Assembly: GCA_035293045.1 (NCBI GenBank)
Contig: DATDOY010000223.1
Coordinates: 1-24,801, forward strand
Length of the DNA stretch: 24,801 nucleotides
Direction: 5' to 3'
DNA from: DATDOY01 sp035293045
Lineage (GTDB): Bacteria; Actinomycetota; Acidimicrobiia; IMCC26256; JACPCJ01
Part shown: piece by piece, positions 14,458 to 20,074 of the stretch
Position numbering within the stretch: the stretch's first letter is position 1
Layout: every line of letters starts with the position of its first letter
Made by a program: the position numbers and the translations under genes
The notes under the pieces: model-generated
Told to the model about the DNA's origin: nothing
Database searches by the model: none
Seen by the model: the letters and a program-made list of their open reading frames with translations, nothing else

Positions 14458-15261
14458 ATGACCGCCCCCGCCCCTGACCCAGCGCGGACGCCGACCGGCG
14501 CGGCGATCGAGGTCGTCGATCTCGTCAAGGACTTCGCCGGCGCGCTCGCGCTCGACGGCGTGTCGTTCGCCGTGCCGCGGGGCCAGGTGTGCGCGCTGCT
14601 GGGTCCGAACGGTGCGGGCAAGACCACGACCATCCACATCCTCCTCGGGCTGACGCTGCCGACCGCGGGCACGGCGCGCATCCTCGGCCACGACGTCACA
14701 CGCGAGCGGAGCCTCGCCCTGCGACGGACCAACTTCACGGCCTCCTACGTCCAGCTGCCGGCCCGCTTGCGCGTGCACGAGATCCTGCGGATCTTCGCCG
14801 AGTACTACGAGGTCGATGACGCCAAGGGTGCCGTCGAGGAGGCGATCACGCTCTTTCGGATCGAGCACCTGCGACACCAACGCGCCCAGTTGCTCTCGAG
14901 CGGACAGCAGACCCTGGTCGGGTTGGCCAAGGCCTTCGTGAACCGGCCCGAGGTTCTTTTCCTCGACGAGCCCACCGCCAGCCTCGATCCCGAGCACGCC
15001 TTCGAGGTCCGCAACACGCTGCGGCGCGTTGCCTCCGACCAGGGCATGACGATCCTGATCACCAGTCACAACATGGTGGAGATCGAGCGCATCGCCGATC
15101 GCGTGCTCTTGATCTCCAACGGGCGTCTCGTGGCCGACGCGTCTCCGGCCCAGCTTCGCGACGAATATCAGGCCGCCGATCTCGAAGAGGTCTTCCTGAC
15201 GGTGGCACGCCAAGGCCGCAACGCCCGCCGCCACCCGATCACCGAAGGAGGGCAACCATGA
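14458..15261 (+). CDS. ABC-2 type transporter, ATP-binding subunit
   Basis: A 267-residue ATPase. Walker A is GPNGAGKTT (49-57, K55), the Q-loop is Q99 in SYVQLPARLRV, the signature is LSSGQ (146-150, a one-residue variant of LSGGQ), Walker B is VLFLDEPTAS with D170 and E171, and the switch His is H204 in ITSHN. This arrangement with a C-terminal LEEVFLTV segment is typical of drug/polysaccharide/lipid exporters of the DrrA/NodI type. It overlaps the permease gene by 4 bp (ATGA). It energises export of an unknown substrate; a homodimer with two copies of the permease is expected. Confidence 0.93.
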   Translation: MTAPAPDPARTPTGAAIEVVDLVKDFAGALALDGVSFAVPRGQVCALLGPNGAGKTTTIHILLGLTLPTAGTARILGHDVTRERSLALRRTNFTASYVQLPARLRVHEILRIFAEYYEVDDAKGAVEEAITLFRIEHLRHQRAQLLSSGQQTLVGLAKAFVNRPEVLFLDEPTASLDPEHAFEVRNTLRRVASDQGMTILITSHNMVEIERIADRVLLISNGRLVADASPAQLRDEYQAADLEEVFLTVARQGRNARRHPITEGGQP

Positions 15262-16049
15262 GCTGGCGGCGCGTGCGGGCGGTACTCCTCCATCAGTGGT
15301 ACGACACGAGGCGCAGCCCCGTTCGCACGATCGAACTCGCTTACTGGCCCGTGCTCTGGCTGGTGTTGTGGGGCTTCATCACGAACTACATCCTCTCCGC
15401 GGGAGCCGACGTGCCCGGAGGGGTGCGCATCCTCCTCGGCGGGCTGATCCTGTGGGAGCTGACCTACCGCGCCAGCCTCGAGATGTCATGGGCGTTCATG
15501 ATCGACGTGTGGGACCGCAACATCCTCAACCTGCACGCGTCGCCGCTCACGCCCGCCGAGCACTTCGTGGGATCGCTGATCTTCTCGCTCATCCGGGCGA
15601 GCGCGGCGGTGGCCCTGCTCGTGGTGATGGCGTGGCTCTTCTTCGATTACAACCTGCTCGACGCCGGGCGGGTCGTGCCGGCGGCCGTCCTCATCCTCCT
15701 CGGCATGGGGTTCGCGCTCGGCCTCGCCATTCGGGCGATCATCCTGCGCTACGGCTCGAACGCCGAGATCGTGGCGTGGTCGTTGCCGTTCCTGGTTCAG
15801 CCCGTCGCCGCCGTCTTCTACCCGATCGAGGTACTCCCGGGGTGGCTCCAAGCCGTGGCCAACGCGGTGCCCGCGTCGCACGTCTTCGAAGCCTTGCGGG
15901 CGTTCGTCACCGACGGTGAGGTGCTCGCGGCGCGCCTCGGCGCCGGGCTCGCGCTCGATGTCGTCTACTTCGCCCTCGCCGCGACCTATTCGGCGCGGGT
16001 GTACCACACCGTGCGCGTCCGCGGATTGCTCGGTCGGCCCGGTTACTGA
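15258..16049 (+). CDS. ABC-2 type transporter, permease subunit
   Basis: A 263-residue membrane protein with about six helices, beginning around LAYWPVLWLVLWGFITNYIL and ending with ALDVVYFALAATYSARVY. The loop FYPIEVLPGWLQAVANAVPASHVFEALR is the conserved signature of ABC-2 permeases (P-x-x-LP-x-W ... P-x-x-h-x-F/E-x-x-R). Together with the preceding ATPase it forms a two-gene exporter. The stop codon is 6 bp from the duplicated tRNA fragment at 16056, so any natural terminator between this operon and the convergent tRNA gene has been displaced or lies in the IS. Confidence 0.92.
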   Translation: MSWRRVRAVLLHQWYDTRRSPVRTIELAYWPVLWLVLWGFITNYILSAGADVPGGVRILLGGLILWELTYRASLEMSWAFMIDVWDRNILNLHASPLTPAEHFVGSLIFSLIRASAAVALLVVMAWLFFDYNLLDAGRVVPAAVLILLGMGFALGLAIRAIILRYGSNAEIVAWSLPFLVQPVAAVFYPIEVLPGWLQAVANAVPASHVFEALRAFVTDGEVLAARLGAGLALDVVYFALAATYSARVYHTVRVRGLLGRPGY

Positions 16050-16055
16050 AACGCG

Positions 16056-16070
16056 AAGTGCCCGGGGAGG
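16056..16070 (+). repeat. Left copy of 15-bp direct repeat (target duplication; orphan tRNA-Leu 3' fragment)
   Basis: AAGTGCCCGGGGAGG is identical to 17074-17088. The right copy contains the last 12 nucleotides of the tRNA-Leu gene plus 3 flanking bases, so this left copy is a displaced tRNA 3' fragment. It is best read as a target-site duplication made on IS insertion. Confidence 0.75.
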
Positions 16071-16096
16071 TGAAGAACTGACGGAGGTTGTTTACA
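16071..16096 (+). repeat. Left terminal inverted repeat of the IS
   Basis: Begins TGAAGAACTGACGG. Compared with the reverse complement of 17048-17073 (TGTGCGACTGACGA...), 17 of 26 bases agree, including ACTGACG at positions 7-13 and TTAC at 22-25. The third base is A where IS481 ends are usually TGT. Confidence 0.7.
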
Positions 16097-16105
16097 GGTC
16101 GGGGT

Positions 16106-16119
16106 CTCTCACGAGAGAG
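16106..16119 (+). promoter_or_regulatory. Small hairpin overlapping the transposase Shine-Dalgarno
   Basis: CTCTC-ACGA-GAGAG forms a 5-bp stem with a 4-base loop just before ATG 16126. The 3' arm GAGAG is the only Shine-Dalgarno-like sequence, so pairing could limit transposase translation, a known IS strategy. The hairpin is short and may be incidental. Confidence 0.25.
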
Positions 16120-16125
16120 TCCGAC

Positions 16126-17052
16126 ATGACCGAACGAGAACAGCAACGCAAGATCCGACACCGGCTGGCGGTGCTCCGGCACGCCGAGGAGGTCACGGGC
16201 AACGTCGCGGCGACGTGCCGGTACTACGGCATCAGCCGCCCGACCTTCTACAAGTGGCTGCATCGTTTCGAGGAGCTCGGCGAGGAGGGGCTCCGTGACG
16301 GCTCCTCCCGACCCCATCACAGCCCCGGTGCAACGCACACCGAGGTCGTGGGCAAGATCATCTACCTGCGCCAGCACTATCACTTCGGTCCCCGCAAGAT
16401 CTCGATGTACCTCAAGCGCTACCACGACATCGAGATCAGCCCATCGGGTGTTTGGCGCATCCTGAAGCGGCTCGAGATGAACCGGTTGCCGGCATCACAG
16501 CGCTACAAGCGCCACGATCGTCGCTGGAAGCGCTACGAGAAACAGCTGCCCGGCAACCGCCTCCAGGTCGACGTGAAGTTCATCGAGCCCATCGGCGGGG
16601 CCCGCAAGAAGCACTACCAGTTCACGGCCATCGACGACTGCACCCGGATCCGAGTCCTGCGGGTGTATCCCCGCAACAATCAGAAGACCGCGATCCAGTT
16701 CATCGACTACGTCCTCGAGAAGCTCCCGTTCGGCGTGGAGTGCATCCAGACGGACAACGGGGCCGAGTTCCAGGGGGCATTCCACTGGCACGTCCTCGAC
16801 CGCGGCATCGGCCACGTCTACATCAAGCCGAAGACGCCCCGACTGAACGGCAAGGTCGAACGCTCACATCGAATCGACCAGGAGGAGTTCTATCGACTCC
16901 TGGACGGCGTCGTCATCGACGACACCAAGCTCTTCACCGAGAAGCTCCAGGAGTGGGAGGATTTCTATAACTTCGACCGCCCGCACGGTGGCCTGGACGG
17001 GCAGACTCCCTACGAACGACTACGACAGAAGACCACGACCCCGGCCGCGTAA
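16126..17052 (+). CDS. IS481-family DDE transposase
   Basis: A 308-residue integrase-type transposase. The N-terminal HTH is NVAATCRYYGISRPTFYKWLHRF (about 26-48), followed by a second helical domain (GPRKISMYLKRYHDIEISPSGVWRIL). The catalytic rve core has D149 in LQVDVKF, D210 in IQTDNGAEF and E245 in LNGKVERSHR, with 34 residues between the last two as in DDE enzymes of this group. The C-terminal FYNFDRPHGGLDGQTPYERL is diagnostic of IS481/IS3-type integrases. All catalytic residues are present and the frame is uninterrupted, so it is likely active. Its TAA stop falls inside the right inverted repeat. Confidence 0.95.
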   Translation: MTEREQQRKIRHRLAVLRHAEEVTGNVAATCRYYGISRPTFYKWLHRFEELGEEGLRDGSSRPHHSPGATHTEVVGKIIYLRQHYHFGPRKISMYLKRYHDIEISPSGVWRILKRLEMNRLPASQRYKRHDRRWKRYEKQLPGNRLQVDVKFIEPIGGARKKHYQFTAIDDCTRIRVLRVYPRNNQKTAIQFIDYVLEKLPFGVECIQTDNGAEFQGAFHWHVLDRGIGHVYIKPKTPRLNGKVERSHRIDQEEFYRLLDGVVIDDTKLFTEKLQEWEDFYNFDRPHGGLDGQTPYERLRQKTTTPAA

Positions 17053-17073
17053 GCACCCATCGTCAGTCGCACA
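17048..17073 (-). repeat. Right terminal inverted repeat of the IS
   Basis: Reads TGTGCGACTGACGATG... on the minus strand and matches the left end as described at 16071. It includes the transposase stop codon. Confidence 0.7.
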
Positions 17074-17088
17074 AAGTGCCCGGGGAGG
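17074..17088 (+). repeat. Right copy of 15-bp direct repeat, forming the tRNA-Leu 3' end
   Basis: Identical to 16056-16070. Positions 17077-17088 are the 3' acceptor strand, discriminator base and adjoining T-stem bases of tRNA-Leu, so the duplication restores an intact tRNA gene beside the IS. Confidence 0.75.
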
Positions 17089-17158
17089 GATTCGAACCCT
17101 CACACCCTTTCGGGCAGGGCGTTTAAGGCCCCCGTGTAGACCGTTCCACCACCCGGGC
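17077..17158 (-). tRNA. tRNA-Leu (anticodon UAA)
   Basis: Read on the minus strand, GCCCGGG at the 5' end pairs with CCCGGGC at the 3' end (7-bp acceptor stem), with discriminator A. The anticodon arm is GGGGC-CTTAAAC-GCCCT with anticodon TAA after T33. A long variable arm with stem TGCCC-GAAA-GGGTG marks a class II tRNA. The T-arm is GAGGG-TTCGAAT-CCCTC. CCA is not encoded. The final 12 bases lie in the IS target duplication. Confidence 0.95.
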
Positions 17159-17166
17159 AGGACGGC

Positions 17167-17172
17167 AGCGTA
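17167..17172 (-). promoter_or_regulatory. -10-like box TACGCT for tRNA-Leu
   Basis: TACGCT on the minus strand ends 8 bases before the mature tRNA 5' end. It lies in the short gap after the 113-aa protein gene. No -35 could be assigned. Confidence 0.35.
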
Positions 17173-17181
17173 CCGATCCGT

Positions 17182-17523
17182 TCAGGCCGCTTCGACGGTC
17201 GCGCCGTCGGGCCTGCCGATCGCCGCGCTCGCCGCCTGCGTCAACAGCACCCGCGTGCGCCGGGCTGCGTCGGCCTCGAGGGCGTTCGCGACGAGGATTC
17301 CCTCGATCATGTCGGCCACGACCGCTTCGATCGGTCGGCCGCGAAGGCGGACCGCCACCACCGCACCCCAACGTGCCCGGCGGATGGTGCGGTCCGTCTC
17401 CGGCAGCCTCGGGGGGGAGCGGAACCCCGGGGCGATGAGACCCAACCGCCGCGCCTCCGCCGCGAGGGCCCGCGCTGCTCGCGCGAAGCCCACCGCAGCG
17501 GGGACGTGGGGTTGCGTGCTCAT
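17182..17523 (-). CDS. Conserved-looking small protein of unknown function (113 aa)
   Basis: A 113-residue, arginine- and alanine-rich protein with no signal peptide or membrane helix. An N-terminal helix (ARAARALAAEARRLGL) is followed by PGFRSPPRLPETDRTIRRAR, a strand WGAVVAVRLRGRP, and helices around IEAVVADMIEGILVANAL. The GFRSPPR...RTIRR stretch and DMIEG look like conserved blocks, but I cannot assign a family. The start ATG 17523 is supported by a CATACT box exactly 6 bases upstream. It is followed by tRNA-Leu on the same strand. A nucleic-acid-associated role is conceivable from the basic composition only. Confidence 0.7.
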   Translation of the reverse strand: MSTQPHVPAAVGFARAARALAAEARRLGLIAPGFRSPPRLPETDRTIRRARWGAVVAVRLRGRPIEAVVADMIEGILVANALEADAARRTRVLLTQAASAAIGRPDGATVEAA

Positions 17524-17529
17524 GCCATG

Positions 17530-17535
17530 AGTATG
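17530..17535 (-). promoter_or_regulatory. -10-like box CATACT before the 113-aa protein gene
   Basis: CATACT at -12 to -7 relative to ATG 17523 (minus strand). Only the first base departs from TANNNT. The phase equals that of the boxes at 12945 and 14446. Confidence 0.35.
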
Positions 17536-17577
17536 CCGAGGGGGTGTGACAGAAAGCCGCGGGGGCCGGAGGCAGCC

Positions 17578-18894
17578 TCAGCGGCCGGGCGCGACCGCCG
17601 CGGTAGCCGTCGTGGCGGTCTGCGCCACGCCGCCATCCAGGCTCCGCATGCGGGCCGGGCGGGTCCACAGCCATCCCGCGACGAGCACCAACGTGCCGCC
17701 GGCCACGCCGACCGTCGCTTCGACGCCGAAGGCGTCGGCGAGCCGTCCCTGGACGAGCGCCCCGAGTGGAAAGCCCCCGGTGAACGCCATCATGAAGAGC
17801 GCCATGACCCGACCCCGCATCTCCTCGCGCACCGCGAGTTGGATCGAGGTGCTCAAGGCGCTGACCACGACGAGCGCCGCTGCCCCCATCACCGTGAGCG
17901 CGATCAGGCCCACGGCATAGACCGGAGCGACCGCGAGGCCGACGGCGCCGGCACCGAGACCGAGCACGCCCAGCACGGCGAGCCGCGAGCGCGGGATGTG
18001 TTCGCCATAACCGCCGACCACGAGGAGTCCGCTGACCGCACCCCCCCCGAAGGCGGCGCCCAACAACCCGTATCCCAACTCGTCGACCCCGAACTCGCGG
18101 GCGAAGACGGGGGTGAACTGCACCACGGGGGCGCCGAAGAGGCTGGTCAGGGCCACGAGCGCCACCCCGAGCGAGATCGCCGGGTGCCCGCGCGCGTATT
18201 CGATCGCGGCGCCGAACTCGCCGCGGAAACCTCCGCCTCCGCGATCGACGACCGGCTGCGTGGCACGCACACTCGCCAGGGCGATCAGCACGAAGACGAA
18301 CGTCAGGGCGTTGACGAGGAACGCCGCCCCCGGCCCTGACGCCGCGAGCACCACGCCGGCAATCGCGGGGCCGACCGCCCGAGCCGCGTTGAACTGCGCC
18401 GAGTTGAGCGCCACGGCGTTGAGCAAGTGCTCGCGCGGCACAAGCTGCGGGACGAAGCTGTGCCACGTCGGCTGCTGGATGCCAGCGACGAACCCGCCGA
18501 CGGCGACGAGGGCGATCAGCACGCCGGGGCGGATCTCTCCGGCTTCCCAGAGGGCGAAATACGAGAACGCGATGACCATGAGCGCCGTTTGCGTCGCCAA
18601 CAGGATGCGCTTGCGATCCACGCGGTCGGCCAAGACGCCCCCGACCGCATTCATGGCCATCATCGGGAAGAACTGGCAGAAGGCGGCGAGGCCCACCCAC
18701 GCCGCCGAACCGGTCATGTGGAAAAGGACATAGAGCACCGTGGTCTGGTGCATCCAGTTCCCGACATTGGAGACAAGCGCCCCGCTCCAGAACTTGGCGA
18801 AGTCGGGGTTTCTCAGCGCACGAAAGGCATGGCGCATGCCTCTCGGCGCCGGGGCGTCGTCGAGCACGAGATCGGGCGGTACCGGTGAGGCCAT
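17578..18894 (-). CDS. MFS transporter (EntS/MFS_3-like exporter)
   Basis: A 438-residue protein with about twelve membrane helices. The N-terminal NPDFAKFWSGALVSNVGNWMHQT segment is typical of MFS_3-type exporters. The loop 2-3 motif is GGVLADRVDRKRILL, close to the MFS A-motif (G-x-x-x-D-R-x-G-R-R). QQPTWHSFVPQLVPREHLLNAVALNS and ARAVGPAIAGVVLA are also characteristic of the EntS-like group. A second DR-type loop occurs in REEMRGRVMALF. The substrate is unknown; proton-driven efflux of a metabolite or drug is expected. The start ATG 18894 lies 9 bases after a TAGCCT box on the minus strand. It is divergent from the acyltransferase gene. Confidence 0.92.
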   Translation of the reverse strand: MASPVPPDLVLDDAPAPRGMRHAFRALRNPDFAKFWSGALVSNVGNWMHQTTVLYVLFHMTGSAAWVGLAAFCQFFPMMAMNAVGGVLADRVDRKRILLATQTALMVIAFSYFALWEAGEIRPGVLIALVAVGGFVAGIQQPTWHSFVPQLVPREHLLNAVALNSAQFNAARAVGPAIAGVVLAASGPGAAFLVNALTFVFVLIALASVRATQPVVDRGGGGFRGEFGAAIEYARGHPAISLGVALVALTSLFGAPVVQFTPVFAREFGVDELGYGLLGAAFGGGAVSGLLVVGGYGEHIPRSRLAVLGVLGLGAGAVGLAVAPVYAVGLIALTVMGAAALVVVSALSTSIQLAVREEMRGRVMALFMMAFTGGFPLGALVQGRLADAFGVEATVGVAGGTLVLVAGWLWTRPARMRSLDGGVAQTATTATAAVAPGR

Positions 18895-18903
18895 GGCTGT
18901 CCG

Positions 18904-18909
18904 AGGCTA
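18904..18909 (-). promoter_or_regulatory. -10-like box TAGCCT before the MFS transporter gene
   Basis: TAGCCT on the minus strand ends 9 bases before ATG 18894, giving a near-leaderless message. It lies in the 112-bp divergent region with the acyltransferase gene; no clear box is seen for the plus-strand gene. Confidence 0.4.
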
Positions 18910-19006
18910 CCGCCGGGTCATCGAACCGACAGAAGCCACGCACGGTCCCCTGCCGCCTTGGCTGTCCCACTTGCCCCGGCGGGGCGATTCGGGCTTTCCT
19001 GTCGCG

Positions 19007-19966
19007 ATGAGCCCCGACCCCCGCGACCGTGAACTCCAGGTCGCGAAGGATCCCGACCCCGCGACGGCCGAACCGCTGATCCGACCCGACGTGCTCCCGG
19101 CCCGTAGCAACGAGGGCACGGTGGTCCCCCTCGAACGCGGTGCCCCGAGCGAGGTAGAGGTGTGGGAGCCGACCCATGACCCGCGCCGGTCGGACGTCGA
19201 TCATTGGGGCCGATCCGAGAGCACCCGCGAGTTGGCCCGCCGGTTGTACGAGCCTCTGTATGCGAAATGGTTCCGCGCCGAGTGGGACGGGCTCGAGAAC
19301 ATCCCGCGTGAGGGCGGCGCCCTTCTCGTCGCCAACCATGCCGGCGCGATCCCTTCGGACGCCCCGGTGATCATGCACGGCATCGAAAAGGAGCTCGGTC
19401 GCCCGGTCTACGGCCTCGCCGACTACCTCTTCGTCGCCGTGCCGGTGCTCGGGACGCTTTGGAGCCGGGGCGGCGGGGTTCCCGCCCACCCCGACAACGC
19501 GTACCGACTGCTCCACGACGACCAGCAGCTCGCCCTGGTGTTTCCGGAGGGGTCGAAGGGTCCCGGCAAGCACTACTCGGAGCGCTACAAGCTCCGCCGG
19601 TTCGGCCGCGGCGGGTTCGTCGAGACGGCGATGCGCGCCGGTGTGCCCGTCGTCCCGATCGCAGTGGTCGGCGCCGAGGAGTCGATGCCCATCGTCTACA
19701 AGAACCGACCGCTAGCGAAGCTCCTCAACCTGCCTTACGTGCCGCTGACCGCCAACATGCTGGCGCTCGGACCCTTGGGTCTCGTCGGTTACTTCCCGGC
19801 CAAGTTCCGTCTCCGCGTGCTCCCTCCCGTCGAGTTCGACGTGCCCGCGGACCAGGAGCGCTACAGCCGCTCGCGGGTCATGGAGGAGTCGGACGCCATC
19901 CGCGAGATGATCCAACAAGAGCTGTACCGCATGCTCCAGCGGCGTCGCAGCGTCTGGTTCGGCTGA
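19007..19966 (+). CDS. Lysophospholipid acyltransferase family protein (PlsC-like)
   Basis: A 319-residue acyltransferase. After a variable charged N-terminus (about 1-75), the catalytic block is LLVANHAGAIPSDAPV with H111 and D118, an H-x6-D variant of the usual H-x4-D found in actinobacterial members. Block III is LALVFPEGSKGPGK (FPEG at 179-182), and PVVPIAVVGAEESMP is block IV. It probably acylates lysophosphatidate or another lysolipid at the inner membrane. ATG 19007 is preferred; an in-frame ATG at 18893 overlaps the divergent MFS start and adds 38 unlikely residues. The C-terminus RRRSVWFG and its stop/Shine-Dalgarno region are duplicated 98 bp downstream. It is followed by a probable SDR partner. 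Confidence 0.88.
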   Translation: MSPDPRDRELQVAKDPDPATAEPLIRPDVLPARSNEGTVVPLERGAPSEVEVWEPTHDPRRSDVDHWGRSESTRELARRLYEPLYAKWFRAEWDGLENIPREGGALLVANHAGAIPSDAPVIMHGIEKELGRPVYGLADYLFVAVPVLGTLWSRGGGVPAHPDNAYRLLHDDQQLALVFPEGSKGPGKHYSERYKLRRFGRGGFVETAMRAGVPVVPIAVVGAEESMPIVYKNRPLAKLLNLPYVPLTANMLALGPLGLVGYFPAKFRLRVLPPVEFDVPADQERYSRSRVMEESDAIREMIQQELYRMLQRRRSVWFG

Positions 19967-19968
19967 GG
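19944..19968 (+). repeat. First copy of a 25-bp direct repeat at the acyltransferase 3' end
   Basis: Contains the last codons (SVWFG), the TGA stop and GAGG. The second copy at 20042-20066 differs at one base (19948 C versus 20046 T); positions from AGCG through GAGG are identical over 20 bases. Confidence 0.8.
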
Positions 19969-19974
19969 GTGAAC

Positions 19975-20064
19975 ATGCAGATGCAGCTCAATCGCGACAT
20001 GCCCGGGGCCCCCGCCGGAAGCTCTGCTTCCGGTGGGGTTAGTCGTAGCGTCTGGTTCGGCTGA
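19975..20064 (+). CDS. Possible 29-aa ORF ending in a duplicated SVWFG C-terminus
   Basis: ATG 19975 is preceded by GAGGG with good spacing, directly after the acyltransferase stop. It reads MQMQLNRDMPG..., then a Gly/Ser/Ala stretch, and ends SRSVWFG-TGA. The last five residues and the stop equal those of the acyltransferase, because the 25-bp repeat is read in the same phase. GAGG after its own stop then serves the SDR gene. It may be a real small peptide or only the by-product of a local duplication carrying a hairpin. No known family. Confidence 0.35.
   Translation: MQMQLNRDMPGAPAGSSASGGVSRSVWFG
20010..20038 (+). other. Strong hairpin within the duplicated junction
   Basis: CCCCGCCGGAAGC, loop TCT, GCTTCCGGTGGGG: a 13-bp stem with one G.T pair. 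It is followed by TTAGTCG with no T-run, so it is not a standard terminator. It could act in mRNA stability or attenuation between the acyltransferase and SDR genes. Confidence 0.6.
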
Positions 20065-20066
20065 GG
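20042..20066 (+). repeat. Second copy of the 25-bp direct repeat, just before the SDR gene
   Basis: Matches 19944-19968 at 24 of 25 positions. It carries a stop codon for the 29-aa frame and the GAGG that precedes ATG 20075. Confidence 0.8.
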
Positions 20067-20074
20067 CGATCGAC

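Larger units (their letters stand above)
16071..17073 (+). mobile_element. Complete IS481-like insertion sequence (about 1,003 bp) at the 3' end of tRNA-Leu
   Basis: Bounded by the 15-bp direct repeat, with imperfect terminal inverted repeats (16071-16096 and 17048-17073; 17 of 26 positions match, core ACTGACG perfect, right end TGT...). It contains a single intact DDE transposase. Size, single ORF, TG-type ends and long duplication all fit IS481. The transposase is intact and the duplication is perfect, so insertion is probably recent. It separates the ABC exporter operon from the convergent tRNA-Leu gene without destroying either. Confidence 0.8.

Noticed and set aside
13807..15255. Minus-strand open frame of 482 codons opposite the crotonase and ABC ATPase genes
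   Set aside because: It mirrors two well-supported plus-strand genes and shows no domain.
16056..17088. 15-bp repeat at the tRNA end as a phage or island attachment site
   Set aside because: There is no tyrosine or serine recombinase between the copies. The only enzyme is a DDE transposase and the segment has IS-type inverted repeats, so target duplication is simpler.
18893..19006. Upstream ATG 18893 as start of the acyltransferase
   Set aside because: It overlaps the start codon of the divergent MFS gene and would place the coding region over that gene's promoter-like box. ATG 19007 is simpler, though not proven.
17123..19573. Minus-strand open frame of 816 codons through tRNA, MFS and acyltransferase regions
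   Set aside because: It would read through a tRNA gene and out of frame across the MFS gene; the sequence is arginine-rich and motif-free.
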